A DNA stretch of 64,000 bases from Rhizobium rhizoryzae (GCF_011046895.1 NZ_CP049249.1:682001-746000); one strand, 5' to 3'. Counted from the stretch's first letter, positions 31,700 to 41,774 are shown. Notes: generated by a model from the letters alone, not told the origin. A program made the numbers and translations.

Positions 31700-32560
31700 A
31701 TGGACCGATCAGAAATTCAGAGCAGCGGCAAGGTGGATACAATCCTATTCAAAATTGCGGAGGCGGCGCGCATGGCGGGGGTTTCGCCCTCCACCCTGCG
31801 CCTATGGGAAAGCCAGGGGTTGATTGAGCCGATCCGGACGCCCTCCGGGCAGCGCCTGTTTGACAGCTCACACATCGACCGTCTGAAAATGATCAGCTAC
31901 CTCAGGACCGAAAAAGGACTGAACCCGGCGGCAATCCGTGAGCAGTTGAAGCAAGAATCTGCAGATGCAGACACTGACAGTGCCTCCAACGAGGAAGAGC
32001 TTACCTCAGGCTCCAATCTATCGATCGGCCAGAAGATCAGACGTATGCGACGAGAGGCAGCCAAGACTCTCGATGCCGTGGCGCGCGATCTCGATATCCC
32101 GATTTCGCTTCTCTCGACATTCGAGAGGACATCGCAGGGGTTGTCGCTCAAAGGAATGCATGATCTGGCCAACTATTTCGGCACGACCATCACGTCCTTG
32201 AGCGGACAGGAGGAACCAAGCGGCGCGGAATCACTCATCCGATCCGGTAGATGGTCGACTTGGCCAACGACCTTTTCAGGCGTCACCATCCAGTGTTTGG
32301 CGGAGGGACGCAACCAGATGGAATGCCATCGGTTTGTTCTGGCACCCGGCGCCTCAAGTGAAGGAGCCTACAGGCATCCGGGGGAGGAGTTTCTGCATAT
32401 TCTCAGCGGAAACCTTGAGATTATGCTGGATGGTTCGAACTTCTTTGAGCTTGCGGCAGGCGACAGTTTTTACTTCGAAAGCACACGCCTCCACTCATGG
32501 AGAAATATTCACGACGGTGAAACGGTGCTGATCTGGGTCAATACACCGCCCACCTTCTGA
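31700..32560 (+). CDS. MerR-XRE-cupin regulator
   Basis: 286 residues with three recognisable units: a MerR-type winged helix (about 15-75: IAEAARMAGVSPSTLRLWES), an XRE-type helix-turn-helix (about 107-165: IGQKIRRMRREAAKTLDAVA), and a C-terminal cupin (about 205-286: HPGEEFLHILSGNLE, AAGDSFYFES). XRE-cupin regulators often control amino-acid or polyamine catabolism, and the extra MerR domain is uncommon. It is divergent from gabTD with a 104-bp gap, so it likely controls GABA use; the cupin may sense the metabolite. Confidence 0.85.
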   Translation: MDRSEIQSSGKVDTILFKIAEAARMAGVSPSTLRLWESQGLIEPIRTPSGQRLFDSSHIDRLKMISYLRTEKGLNPAAIREQLKQESADADTDSASNEEELTSGSNLSIGQKIRRMRREAAKTLDAVARDLDIPISLLSTFERTSQGLSLKGMHDLANYFGTTITSLSGQEEPSGAESLIRSGRWSTWPTTFSGVTIQCLAEGRNQMECHRFVLAPGASSEGAYRHPGEEFLHILSGNLEIMLDGSNFFELAAGDSFYFESTRLHSWRNIHDGETVLIWVNTPPTF

Positions 32561-32639
32561 TGGTTCATCTCACCGTTTCACCCGCATGGTCTGGACGCCA
32601 GTGCCAGAGAATGCGCTTCACACCCTCCCGCGCAGCAGT

Positions 32640-33683
32640 TCAAGCGTTTCTGGGAAACAGCTGCCAATGCTTGGGCCGGAAGTTGATCTGACTCCTCAGG
32701 GCAGCCGGGTGATCAACGGGCACATCGACTTCTACCCGGTACTGGCTGCCGCCGAGCTCGAGTTCCAGGCGGCGGGCGCCGGCAAGCCGTCGGCTGCCGA
32801 CCACGACGCCATCAAAGCAACCGCCACAGCCACTGAGAAATTCAATGTCGTGCGGACGGAAAAACAAGGATGACGGGCCTTCGGCTGCGTCATCGGTCTT
32901 CAGGCCGACCGTGCGGTCGTCAAGCCATACCTCACCATTTTCGACACGAACCGGCAGCTCCGATGCCTCACCAATGAAGCGATGTACGAAGGGAGAGCCA
33001 GGCTTGTCGTAAACATCATCGGCTGATCCAACTTGCTCAATCTTGCCCTGGCTCATTACCACGACGCGATCCGCGAGTTCCAATGCTTCTTCCTGATCAT
33101 GGGTAACGAACACGGTCGTATGGCCAGTACGATCATGAAATTCTCGGAGCCATTTGCGCAGTTCCTTGCGAACCTTGGCATCCAGTGCCCCGAATGGCTC
33201 ATCCAGCAGAAGAACCCGCGGCTCGATTGCCATGGCACGCGCCAAAGCCACACGCTGGCGCTGACCGCCGGACAACTGATTGGGATAGCGCTTTTCCAGA
33301 CCCGAAAGATGGACCATCTCAAGGAGCTCGGCGACCCGTTTCCAAATCTCATTTTTGGGAGGGCGAGTGGAAGACGGACGAACATTCAATCCGAACGCGA
33401 TATTATCAGCCACCGTCATATGCCGAAACAGCGCGTAATGCTGGAAGACAAATCCGATGTTGCGCTCCTGAACGCTCTTATGGGAGGCATCCTCTCCACC
33501 GAACAGAATCTTCCCGTTCGTAGGCTGATCGAGTCCGGCGATGAGGCGCAGAAGCGTTGTCTTTCCAGAACCTGACGGGCCAAGCAGAGCAATGAGTTCA
33601 CCGGAACGGATATCGAGAGATACATCGTTGAGGGCCGGAAACCGGGCAAATTCCTTGGTGACGTTTGATACGGTAACTTCCAT
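32640..33683 (-). CDS. cysA: Sulfate/thiosulfate ABC transporter ATPase
   Basis: 347 residues: Walker A GPSGSGKT (35-42), LSGGQ (137-141), Walker [13 protein letters not shown] (about 157) and a C-terminal TOBE-like domain. The opening [20 protein letters not shown] is typical of CysA. Three ATGs run in a row (33689, 33686, 33683); the third is best spaced (8 bases) from AAGG. Last gene of a cysP-T-W-A operon. Confidence 0.93.
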   Translation of the reverse strand: MEVTVSNVTKEFARFPALNDVSLDIRSGELIALLGPSGSGKTTLLRLIAGLDQPTNGKILFGGEDASHKSVQERNIGFVFQHYALFRHMTVADNIAFGLNVRPSSTRPPKNEIWKRVAELLEMVHLSGLEKRYPNQLSGGQRQRVALARAMAIEPRVLLLDEPFGALDAKVRKELRKWLREFHDRTGHTTVFVTHDQEEALELADRVVVMSQGKIEQVGSADDVYDKPGSPFVHRFIGEASELPVRVENGEVWLDDRTVGLKTDDAAEGPSSLFFRPHDIEFLSGCGGCFDGVVVGSRRLAGARRLELELGGSQYRVEVDVPVDHPAALRSQINFRPKHWQLFPRNA

Positions 33684-33693
33684 CATCATGCCC

Positions 33694-34551
33694 TTAATGT
33701 CGTCCGCCAGCATTGCCAGCGCCAAATCGTATTTCAAGAAGCGTTTTAAGCGCGAGTGTCACGAGCGCGAGCGCAGCCAACAGAGACGCAACGGCAAACG
33801 CCGCCGCCATATTGTATTCATTGTAGAGAATCTCGACATGAAGGGGCATTGTGTTGGTCAGGCCGCGAATATGGCCGGAGACGACAGACACCGCGCCAAA
33901 TTCGCCCATCGCGCGGGCATTGCAGAGCAGCACGCCATACAACAGACCCCATTTGATATTGGGCAGTGTTACGTACCAGAAGGTTTGCCAACCGGAAGCT
34001 CCAAGAGAAAGTGCCGCTTCCTCATCTCCCGAACCCTGATCCTGCATGAGCGGAATCAGCTCACGCGCGACAAAGGGGAACGTCACGAACACCGTCGCCA
34101 GGACGATACCTGGAACCGCAAAGAGGATTTCGATCCCATAGCTCTTTAAGATAGGTCCCAGCACACTGTGGCTTCCAAAGAGAAGCACATAAACCAGACC
34201 CGAAATGACCGGTGAGATTGAAAATGGCAGATCGATGAGGGTTATCAGGAAAGCTTTGCCTTTGAACTCGAACTTAGCGATTGCCCAGGCGGCAGCGACG
34301 CCAAAGACAAGGTTCAACGGAACCGCAATAGCGGCAACGAGCAATGTCAACCGAATGGCCGCCGCGGCATCTGGTTCAACCAAAGCTTCCCAATAGCTGG
34401 CAGCACCGTTGCGGAAGGCTTCGATGAACACGGCCACCAGCGGCAGGAAGAGAAAGAAGGCGAGATACAGGCCACCGATCGATGTCAGGACGATCTTGGT
34501 TCCGATCCTCTCGTCGACAGGATTGACGAAGCGAGTTGCACGATCAGCCAT
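33694..34551 (-). CDS. cysW: Sulfate ABC transporter permease CysW
   Basis: 285 residues, six membrane spans, with the permease EAA-type loop [18 protein letters not shown] facing the ATPase and the CysW-typical [18 protein letters not shown]. Its start overlaps the end of cysT by 8 bases. Confidence 0.93.
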   Translation of the reverse strand: MADRATRFVNPVDERIGTKIVLTSIGGLYLAFFLFLPLVAVFIEAFRNGAASYWEALVEPDAAAAIRLTLLVAAIAVPLNLVFGVAAAWAIAKFEFKGKAFLITLIDLPFSISPVISGLVYVLLFGSHSVLGPILKSYGIEILFAVPGIVLATVFVTFPFVARELIPLMQDQGSGDEEAALSLGASGWQTFWYVTLPNIKWGLLYGVLLCNARAMGEFGAVSVVSGHIRGLTNTMPLHVEILYNEYNMAAAFAVASLLAALALVTLALKTLLEIRFGAGNAGGRH

Positions 34552-35401
34552 TGCCGTACCTCCCCCTGCTCCACGACTGGATCAAATTGATGATCAGAAG
34601 CATGGCGAATGAGATAACCAGCATGATCGTCGCAATCGCCGTCGCGCCCGCATAATTGAACTCTTCCAATCGGATGACGATCAACAATGGCGCGATCTCG
34701 GAAACGTAAGGAATGTTTCCGGCAATGAAGACGACCGAACCGTATTCGCCGACGCCGCGTGCAAACGCCAGGGCAAAACCCGTCATGATCGCGGGCAGCA
34801 GGCTGGGCAGCAAGACCTTGAAGACGGTCTGAAAGCGGTTGGCACCAAGCGTGGCTGCCGCCTCCTCGACCTCACGATCGATCTCCTCCATGACAGGCTG
34901 CACAGTGCGGACGACGAACGGGAGCCCGATGAAAATCAGCGCTATGGTGATGCCGATCGGTGTGTAGGCAATACGGATGTCGAAGGGGGTGAACCATGCG
35001 CCGATCCATCCTTTCGGAGCATAGAGCGCACTGAGCGCAATGCCTGCGACTGCCGTTGGCAAGGCGAACGGAAGATCCACCATCGCATCGATCAGGCGAC
35101 GGCCGGGAAAGTCGTAGCGAACCAGAACCCAACAGATCAATACGCCAAAGACACCGTTGATCAGGGCTGCGATCAGCGCAGTTCCGAAGCTGATCTTGAG
35201 GGCTGCCAGTGTCCGCTCATCCGTCAGGATGGACAGAAACTCGGATGCCGAGAGCGAACTAGCCCGAACTATGAGACCGGCAAGCGGTATCAGGATGATG
35301 AGGCCGAGGTAGGCGAGCGAAAAGCCAAGCGTCAATCCGAAACCTGGGATGATGCTCGGCTCTTTCAATCGCCACCGCATCGAAGCGGTGGTTGATGTCA
35401 T
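34544..35401 (-). CDS. cysT: Sulfate ABC transporter permease CysT
   Basis: 285 residues, six spans, with LPFALPTAVAGIALSALYA in the core and the EAA-like loop TLGANRFQTVFKVLLPSLLP followed by FARGVGEYGSVVFIAGN. It pairs with CysW to form the channel. It starts 14 bases after the binding-protein stop. Confidence 0.93.
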   Translation of the reverse strand: MTSTTASMRWRLKEPSIIPGFGLTLGFSLAYLGLIILIPLAGLIVRASSLSASEFLSILTDERTLAALKISFGTALIAALINGVFGVLICWVLVRYDFPGRRLIDAMVDLPFALPTAVAGIALSALYAPKGWIGAWFTPFDIRIAYTPIGITIALIFIGLPFVVRTVQPVMEEIDREVEEAAATLGANRFQTVFKVLLPSLLPAIMTGFALAFARGVGEYGSVVFIAGNIPYVSEIAPLLIVIRLEEFNYAGATAIATIMLVISFAMLLIINLIQSWSRGRYGNG

Positions 35402-35415
35402 ATCAGGCTCACTCC

Positions 35416-36441
35416 TCAGCGTGCCGGCTTGTAGATCTGGTCGAAGATACCGCCGTCACCGAAGTGCTCAGGCTGCGCTTTCTTCCAACCACCAAACTGC
35501 GGATCATCGATGGTGACTAGCTTGATGTCTGGCAAGGCCTTTAGCAGTTCCGGCTTCACTACCGCACGGTTGGCCGGACGATAGAAGTGTTTCGCTGCGA
35601 GGTTTTGGCCTTCATCGGAATACAGGTACTGCAGGTAGGCTTCTGCGACCTTGCGCGTTCCCTTTGCATCGACATTGGCGTCAACGACAGCAACCGGCGG
35701 CTCAGCGAGGATTGAAATCGGGGGCACGACGATTTCGAACGCATCCTTGCCGAATTCCTCACCGGCGAGAAAAGCTTCGTTTTCCCAGGCCAGCAAAACA
35801 TCGCCGATCTGGCGTTGCGCGAAGGTGACCGTCGAGCCGCGGGCACCACTGTCCAGCACCGGGGCACGCTTATAGAGATCTGCAATGTACGCCTTGATCT
35901 TGGCCTGATCCCCCTTGAACTCCTCGTTGGCCCAAGCCCATGCCGCCAGATAGTTCCAGCGAGCGCCACCGGAGGTCTTTGGATTCGGGGTCACGATCTT
36001 CACGTCACCCTTGACCAGATCGCCCCAGTTCTTGATGCCCTTGGGATTGCCCTTTCGAACAAGGAAAACGATCGTGGAGGTATACGGAGAAGAGTTGTTG
36101 CCGAGGCGTGCGCGCCAGTCGGGCTTTATCTTCCCGCCATTCTGTACAATGGCGTCAATGTCGCTTTCCAGTGCAAGCGTCACCACATCGGCTCCAAGAC
36201 CATCGATAACCGAACGCGCTTGCTTGCCAGAACCGCCATGAGACTGCTGGATCGTAACGGTCTCACCAGCTTGCGCTTTGTAGTGCTTGGCGAAGGCCGC
36301 GTTGAAGTCCTTATAAAACTCGCGTGTCGGATCATAAGAGACATTCAACAGTGTCGTGTCGGCATGCACGGCCGGTGCCATTAGAAGCGATGCAAGTACA
36401 CAGGCCATGGCAAACCTCAGAGTGCGAATATCTTTCGACAT
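35416..36441 (-). CDS. Periplasmic sulfate-binding protein
   Basis: 341 residues with a Sec signal peptide ending near PAVHA (about residue 27). Sulfate-binding family hallmarks: LLNVSYDPTREFYKDFN, QSHGGSGKQARSVIDGL, NPKTSGGARWNYLAAW. GGAGGG precedes ATG 36441 by 8 bases. Sbp and CysP are not separable by eye. First gene of the importer operon. Confidence 0.92.
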   Translation of the reverse strand: MSKDIRTLRFAMACVLASLLMAPAVHADTTLLNVSYDPTREFYKDFNAAFAKHYKAQAGETVTIQQSHGGSGKQARSVIDGLGADVVTLALESDIDAIVQNGGKIKPDWRARLGNNSSPYTSTIVFLVRKGNPKGIKNWGDLVKGDVKIVTPNPKTSGGARWNYLAAWAWANEEFKGDQAKIKAYIADLYKRAPVLDSGARGSTVTFAQRQIGDVLLAWENEAFLAGEEFGKDAFEIVVPPISILAEPPVAVVDANVDAKGTRKVAEAYLQYLYSDEGQNLAAKHFYRPANRAVVKPELLKALPDIKLVTIDDPQFGGWKKAQPEHFGDGGIFDQIYKPAR

Positions 36442-36644
36442 GGCAACTTCCCTCCAGTTGATGGCTTAAGACTACCGAACAGGTCGACTTAGTCAACGAA
36501 GGTCCGCCCCTAAAGAAATCTGTTTCATTTTCGTGATCAGCGCGGAGAAAGTCTGATCGATATCCAGTTCGTTTCACGCAAAGAATCGCGCGTCTACAGA
36601 CGGTGATAGGGAATATTCTTGAACGGTCGAGACCGACCCATGCT

Positions 36645-37073
36645 TCAAAATGCGTTGGATGCTAGCGCTGCGATCACGCAATAGCGCGCAAACTTTGCGA
36701 TCGTAACGAAGATGAGAAAGCTTGCCAGCGGTTCTCGCAGCACGCCCGCTACGACCGTGATCGGATCGCCAATGATCGGAACCCAACTCGCCAACAGAGA
36801 CCATCGGCCGTATTTTCCGTACCAGCGGCTTGCTTGATTGAGGCCAGCTTCGGAGACCGGAAACCAGCGCCGGTTGCGAAAACGTTCGATGCCCCGACCG
36901 AGCGCCCAGTTCACGACGGATCCTGCGACATTCCCGATGGTGGCAAAAACAACGAGCAGAACAACCGGGTGTTCAGCCTGGACGACGAGATATGCAAGGA
37001 GTGCTTCCGATTGTGCTGGCAATAGGGTTGCCGCGACGAAGGCTGTTGCCATCAGCCCGAGATAGGCCATCAT
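36645..37073 (-). CDS. YqaA-like DedA-related membrane protein
   Basis: 142 residues, the length of E. coli YqaA, with four to five hydrophobic segments and the SNARE-associated/DedA core GNVAGSVVNWALGRG, then SRWYGKYGRWSLLASWVPIIGDP. The function of YqaA is unknown; DedA relatives act in lipid carrier or phospholipid movement. ATG 37073 matches the family start; longer readings enter the region before the divergent DCC gene. Confidence 0.82.
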   Translation of the reverse strand: MMAYLGLMATAFVAATLLPAQSEALLAYLVVQAEHPVVLLVVFATIGNVAGSVVNWALGRGIERFRNRRWFPVSEAGLNQASRWYGKYGRWSLLASWVPIIGDPITVVAGVLREPLASFLIFVTIAKFARYCVIAALASNAF

Positions 37074-37212
37074 GTCCGGTCTGTTCCGCATCCGCCTCAG
37101 TCTGGGGGTCTCGTAAACCAAATAGGCTCCCGGGTCAAAGCGCTCTTCGGGTCCCCATTGATCCGTCGGATCAGAGAGGGCGTAGATTGGCACAAAAGAA
37201 AGGCTAGACGGA

Positions 37213-37563
37213 ATGAACCCCCATCGTGTGACAGTCTGGTTTGACAGCGGATGTCCGCTTTGCCGTCGCGAAATTGCGCTGATGCGAAAGCTGGACCGCG
37301 GCAATGCCATCCGCTTCGTAGACCTTTATGATGCATCGGCCAGTTGCCCGATTGATCGTGCAGAAGCACTGGCGCGGTTTCATGCAGAAGAAAATGGCAA
37401 GCTTTATGTCGGTGCACAGGCGTTTGCTGCAATGTGGCGGGCGATTCCCATGTTCCGCCCACTCGGAATTATGGCAGGGTGGGCGCCTTTGACTCCCCTT
37501 TTCGACCTACTTTATCGTGGCTTCTTGCGCATCAGGCCACGCCTGCAACGGCTGTTCCAGTAA
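37213..37563 (+). CDS. DCC-family (DUF393) thiol-disulfide oxidoreductase-like protein
   Basis: 116 residues with FDSGCPLCRREIALM at the N-terminus (the DxxCxxC motif that names the family) and YVGAQAFAAMWRAIP in the middle. DCC proteins are thioredoxin-like and of unknown substrate. It is divergent from the YqaA-like gene and followed by an aldo/keto reductase. Confidence 0.87.
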   Translation: MNPHRVTVWFDSGCPLCRREIALMRKLDRGNAIRFVDLYDASASCPIDRAEALARFHAEENGKLYVGAQAFAAMWRAIPMFRPLGIMAGWAPLTPLFDLLYRGFLRIRPRLQRLFQ

Positions 37564-37666
37564 GCGCTGCTATTCGTCCATCACCGCTTCGACAATATCA
37601 CAGAGTTGAGATAAACCGCGTGGCAGCGGCGGGCTGCAGCCCGCGATTTGGCGAGAAAGGAAGCAG

Positions 37667-38554
37667 ATGCAGCGCGTTGAAATTCAGGCCGGATTGGATC
37701 TCTCACGGATCGTCTATGGCATGTGGCGGCTAGCCGATGATCAGGATGTGTCCGCGGGCAATATCATTGCCAAAGTGGAAGCATGCCTTGAACAGGGTAT
37801 TACCACCATGGATCATGCGGATATCTATGGCGGCTACACCGTTGAAGAGCATTTCGGCAGAGCATTGAAAGGCGCCGGACTTCGAGACAAGATCGAAATT
37901 GTTACCAAATGCGGCATAGTTGCACCCACGGGAGACTACGCCGGGGCACGGCTGAAGCATTATAATACCTCGGCAGAGCACATCAGCGCGTCGATCGACA
38001 GATCTCTACGTCTCCTGGGCACAGATTACATCGATCTTTTGCTGATCCACCGCCCCGATCCTTTCATGGATTTTACGGAAACCGGCGGCGCTCTCGATGC
38101 CGCCGTGTCATCCGGCAAGGTCAGAGCCGTCGGCGTTTCGAATTTCCGCCCCTGGGATCTCGCGGCGCTTCAGTCGTGCATGCAGACGAAACTCGTGGTC
38201 AACCAGATCGAACTGAGCCTTTTGGCGCGGGACCCGTTCACGAATGGTGATCTGAGCTCGATGACACGAGACAAGGTCCGGGCAATGGCATGGTCACCTC
38301 TGGGTGGTGGCCGCCTTTTTTCAAATGACACCGACCTTGGCAGGACGCTGGATCGCATCGCAGCCGAACAAGGTGTAGATCGCACAGCCATTGCCGTCGC
38401 CTGGCTACTCGCACATCCGGCCCACATTCTGCCCGTCATGGGTACAAACAATGTTGCACGCATTCGACAGATTGGCGATGCGATGAAAGTCAAGCTTTCG
38501 CGGGAAGACTGGTTCGAACTCTATTCCACGGCAGAAGGCCGGGACGTTCCATAA
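37667..38554 (+). CDS. Aldo/keto reductase (YdhF-like)
   Basis: 295-residue TIM-barrel NADPH reductase. The catalytic tetrad is visible as D in TMDHADIYGGY with its Tyr, K in VTKCGI and H in LLIHRPDP. GVSNF and the C-terminal NADP site (PVMGTNNVARI) follow. It belongs to the YdhF subgroup; substrate unknown. GAAAGGAAG lies just before ATG 37667. Confidence 0.9.
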   Translation: MQRVEIQAGLDLSRIVYGMWRLADDQDVSAGNIIAKVEACLEQGITTMDHADIYGGYTVEEHFGRALKGAGLRDKIEIVTKCGIVAPTGDYAGARLKHYNTSAEHISASIDRSLRLLGTDYIDLLLIHRPDPFMDFTETGGALDAAVSSGKVRAVGVSNFRPWDLAALQSCMQTKLVVNQIELSLLARDPFTNGDLSSMTRDKVRAMAWSPLGGGRLFSNDTDLGRTLDRIAAEQGVDRTAIAVAWLLAHPAHILPVMGTNNVARIRQIGDAMKVKLSREDWFELYSTAEGRDVP

Positions 38555-38566
38555 CGTCTCGGCAAT

Positions 38567-38590
38567 CGGCGGCCTGCAATCAGGCCGCCG
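38567..38590. terminator. 10-bp GC stem between converging genes
   Basis: CGGCGGCCTG-CAAT-CAGGCCGCCG, located between the aldo/keto reductase stop (38554) and the CbiM-like stop (38608). It can end transcription from both sides. Confidence 0.7.
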
Positions 38591-38607
38591 GCTTAGAGAT
38601 CACAGCG

Positions 38608-39288
38608 TCAGGCTGCCTGATGCAATCGACGGCTGAAAATCGGGCCCTGGCTGTATTTGCGCAAGGATTTCGCCGCTGCAAGCACGGCCAGATCGACCAA
38701 CGGCTCAATGAGGATAACGCTCATATAGGCCACGCCGAAACTTCCGATGCTCACGAGATTTTCGACCGTGAACCCGTGGCCATAGAGCGCCCAGAAGGCC
38801 ACCCAGGCAACAATACCACCCTGATAGGCGGTAGACAGTGTAAATGCCTGGCGATAGGTCACATCAACATAGGCCGTGCGGGCCGGAATAAGCTTGGCCG
38901 CGAGCTGGCTGATGGCCCAAAGCGGAACGAGCAAGGTCGTTACGTTCATGCCATACTGAGGAAGATCGAACGGCGAGAAGAACAGGCCCTGGATGAGGAG
39001 GCCGGCGGCAAGCCCGATGGACGCAGCACCTGCGCCGAACATCAGGAACAGGGTCGACCCAAGAATGAGGTGAACTTCGGAAACGCCGACCGGATGATGC
39101 GGCAAGACCTCGAAAAAGCCGAAGACGAGAACGGTCGTAATGGCACTTCGCAACGCGAGCGACGCGACACCACCATCCCGACGAACACTGTCTGTTGCCA
39201 TTTTGGCTGTCAGCCCCAGCGCGGCCAATGCTGTCGCGTAGCTGAGCACGATTTTTGCGCCGTCAACGACGCCCGGTTCAATATGCAT
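38608..39288 (-). CDS. CbiM-like energy-coupling-factor permease component
   Basis: 226 residues with about seven hydrophobic segments and the CbiM-type start MHIEPGVVDGAK, in which the N-terminal Met-His contributes to Co/Ni binding. It also has VHLILGSTLFLMFGAGAASI. CbiM family members are substrate-specific subunits of cobalt ECF importers; no CbiN/Q/O genes are adjacent, so it may act alone or with distant partners. GGAGG precedes ATG 39288. The cobalamin riboswitch immediately upstream makes a cobalt/B12 role very likely. Confidence 0.8.
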   Translation of the reverse strand: MHIEPGVVDGAKIVLSYATALAALGLTAKMATDSVRRDGGVASLALRSAITTVLVFGFFEVLPHHPVGVSEVHLILGSTLFLMFGAGAASIGLAAGLLIQGLFFSPFDLPQYGMNVTTLLVPLWAISQLAAKLIPARTAYVDVTYRQAFTLSTAYQGGIVAWVAFWALYGHGFTVENLVSIGSFGVAYMSVILIEPLVDLAVLAAAKSLRKYSQGPIFSRRLHQAA

Positions 39289-39357
39289 ATCTGCCTCCCC
39301 GCGCCCACCGCGCGGTCGATTGGTGTGTCATAATCGGACGAATGTCCGCCTCTGATG

Positions 39358-39524
39358 GCAGGTCTCCTGGCTTGCGATTCGCAGCTTCATCCCCCTTCCC
39401 GGCCCTGACGCCAGTGGATAACGGATGTCGCTCCTCGCCTACAGTTGCGGGGGCAGCCGTGGCATTGGCAACTTGCGTTGCATCACCACATTCCCTTTTC
39501 ACCGGTTGCTTTATGGGCAACCGA
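39358..39524 (-). ncRNA. Cobalamin riboswitch
   Basis: Read on the minus strand the segment opens with GGTTGCCCATAAAGCAACC, then CGGTGAAAAGGGAA, the conserved core CCCGCAACTG (39442-39451), and ends in the B12-box arm GCAAGCCAGGAGACCTGCC (39358-39376). These are the hallmarks of the cobalamin aptamer. It lies 70 bases upstream of the CbiM-like gene and should switch it off when B12 is abundant. The 324-bp gap 39289-39612 contains this element and little else. Confidence 0.92.
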
Positions 39525-39612
39525 GACCATCATCGGGAAGCCTAAGACTGTTTTTGAGCGCAGCGCAATCCCGTTCACGGCGATTTCACGAGAAAACAAC
39601 TGTGAGACAGAA

Positions 39613-40959
39613 TCACGGGTCAGGAAATACGATGCTCGCATCGAAACGAGACTGGTCGGGCGCCAGCGGCGTGGCCGTCAGTTCCAGTTGCGCGCCCATC
39701 TGGGTCGCCAGCCGTTCCACGATGGCGAGCCCCAGACCCGAGCCGGGATGAAGGGAATGGCCGCGCACGAAGCGCTGTCGCAGCTTTTCCGGAGGAAGCA
39801 AGGTCTTGGGCGACGTGAGGTTCGATACGCGCAGGCCATCCGGCTTCAGGTGCACGTCGACATGCGTGTCAGGCAAGCGGTAGGCGAGAGCATTTTCGAC
39901 CAGATTACGGGCAGCAATGGCAAAGGCGTCCGGATCTACCTCGCGAGAAAGGACCATTCTCTCCGGACGATGATAATGAAGAACCGAGCCACTCTGGCTG
40001 TTGCGCAAGAATTCTTCCATAACGACGTCAAGGATCGTCGACAGGTCCGAACGAACCGCAGACTTACCGATGCCCGCATCGGCTCGCGCAAGCTGCAACA
40101 ACTTTTCCGTCAGCACGGAGAGCTTCCTGAGTGCTGCGTCAACCTGCCTGGCGCGATCCCGGGTCTGTCCATCCTCAAGCTCGGAAAGCAGGAGCTGGCT
40201 TTGTGCAAGTGCACCTGCAATGGGTGTCCGCAATTCGTGAGCACTGTTGGCGGTCAAGGAACGTTCTGCTTCCAGCGCATCGTCCACCCGCTTGATCAGA
40301 AGGTTGACGGATTGCTGGATCGGTTCGAGTTCGATAGGCAGATCCTTGAGATCGATGGGTGCAAGATTCCCGCTGTCGCGCAGGCCGATAACGCGCTTCA
40401 AACGATCCACCTCGCTGACGTTGCGACGCACGAACCAACTGACGGCAATCAGACTCGCCGGCAGGAGCAGGAGAAGCGGCAGCAGCAGTGCCGTACCGCC
40501 CTCAATTGAGGCCTCCCGCCGATGTTCCAGCGAATCTGCGACTTGTACGAAGATGCTGCCACTGACGGCAGCAACCGTGAATATGCGTTTTTCGCCGCCA
40601 CTCCAGAAGCCTTCCACCAGCGGCGCTTCGTACGGATCGGCACTGACATTATGCGAATGCAGCAGCACGCGACCGGAGCCATCCCGAACCTGATAGGTCA
40701 AATACTCATCTGGCACGTTTTCGCGCAACGCCGTCAGCTTCCGGGGAGCGCTGGTATCCTCTCGAGTGTAAAGGTCATCAATGACCAGAGGTGCCAGGCG
40801 TTCTGCTGTCTCCTGAAGAGCGCTGTCGAAAACCTCGCCCATTTCCTCCTGCATGACAGAAAAGGCAAGTCCTGCAGCCAGCAGCCAGAAAGCCAATAGG
40901 GTCAATCCGAGCGAAATGCGCAGTTCGCGCGCAATGCTGCGGGGCCTCGGCATACTCAT
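39613..40959 (-). CDS. Membrane sensor histidine kinase (QseC/PmrB-like)
   Basis: 448 residues: TM1 about 17-36, a periplasmic loop of about 125 residues, TM2 about 160-180, then HisKA with His in ANSAHELRTPIAG and HATPase with N in LVENALAY and GSGLGLAIVERL. Its start overlaps the response regulator stop (ATGA), so they form one pair. Proximity to PepSY, DgkA and EptA genes suggests a PmrB-like envelope sensor. Confidence 0.92.
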   Translation of the reverse strand: MSMPRPRSIARELRISLGLTLLAFWLLAAGLAFSVMQEEMGEVFDSALQETAERLAPLVIDDLYTREDTSAPRKLTALRENVPDEYLTYQVRDGSGRVLLHSHNVSADPYEAPLVEGFWSGGEKRIFTVAAVSGSIFVQVADSLEHRREASIEGGTALLLPLLLLLPASLIAVSWFVRRNVSEVDRLKRVIGLRDSGNLAPIDLKDLPIELEPIQQSVNLLIKRVDDALEAERSLTANSAHELRTPIAGALAQSQLLLSELEDGQTRDRARQVDAALRKLSVLTEKLLQLARADAGIGKSAVRSDLSTILDVVMEEFLRNSQSGSVLHYHRPERMVLSREVDPDAFAIAARNLVENALAYRLPDTHVDVHLKPDGLRVSNLTSPKTLLPPEKLRQRFVRGHSLHPGSGLGLAIVERLATQMGAQLELTATPLAPDQSRFDASIVFPDP

Positions 40960-41615
40960 TCAGCCACCCGATAGCCGATACCGCGAACTGTTTCGACAAT
41001 CTCCTTCCCCAACTTGCGCCGAAGACGGCTCACATAAACCTCAACGGTATTGCTTTCGATTTCGGCACCAAAAGCATAGAGCGCTTCTTCGATCTGGGAC
41101 TTGGATACGATGGAATTGCGTCGCGCAAGAAGGCATTCAAGCACAGCCCACTCACGCGCGGAAAGGGAAATGCGCTCACCGGTCTTTCCCTCGATGCGAT
41201 GTTCGGACGGATAGACCTCGAAGCCGGCCAGTTCGACCATCGGAGTCTGACTGGCGCCGTATCGTCTGGAAACCGCATGGATTCGCGCTTCCAGTTCATC
41301 CAGGTCGAAGGGCTTGACCAGATAGTCGTCCGCACCTGCATTCAACCCTGCGATCCGGTCAGATACCTGGTCATGCGCGGTCAGAACGATGACCGGTATC
41401 ATCTGCTTCTTCAGCCGGATGTGCTTGAGAATATCGAGGCCGCTTCCATCGGGCAGGCGAAGATCGAGGAGAACCAGCGCATAATCAACACCAGCGAGAC
41501 AGGCAAGCGCACTCTCCTTGTCTTCCGCAAGGTCCACTGCATGGTTGTGCCGGGTGACGTGAGTGCGCACCGCATCCGCCAGTGTTGCATCATCTTCTAC
41601 AAGCAGGATACGCAA
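40956..41615 (-). CDS. OmpR-family response regulator (QseB/PmrA-like)
   Basis: 219 residues: receiver (EDD at 8-10, phosphoacceptor in LLDLRLPDG, K in LVKPFD) and C-terminal winged helix (LSAREWAVLECLLAR, VEVYVSRLRRKLG, VRGIGYRV). The start is TTG 41615, preceded at 10 bases by GGAG. It is divergent from the PepSY gene and probably controls it and eptA. Confidence 0.92.
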   Translation of the reverse strand: MRILLVEDDATLADAVRTHVTRHNHAVDLAEDKESALACLAGVDYALVLLDLRLPDGSGLDILKHIRLKKQMIPVIVLTAHDQVSDRIAGLNAGADDYLVKPFDLDELEARIHAVSRRYGASQTPMVELAGFEVYPSEHRIEGKTGERISLSAREWAVLECLLARRNSIVSKSQIEEALYAFGAEIESNTVEVYVSRLRRKLGKEIVETVRGIGYRVAE

Positions 41616-41774
41616 GGCAACGTGTCTCCATTTCGACCAAGCAAGTGTCTTATCAAACTGTCACCAAACTGAAATCGACCGCGTTGCGATTCCGTGATGA
41701 ATTTCTCCTGTTTTCAGGTGGATGTCAGCTAATGAATACAGCGTAACAGGCGAACAATGGCTGGAGCAGATCAC

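Noticed and set aside
30510..31823. 437-codon + strand frame opposite gabT
   Set aside because: Antisense to a canonical transaminase and no plausible product.
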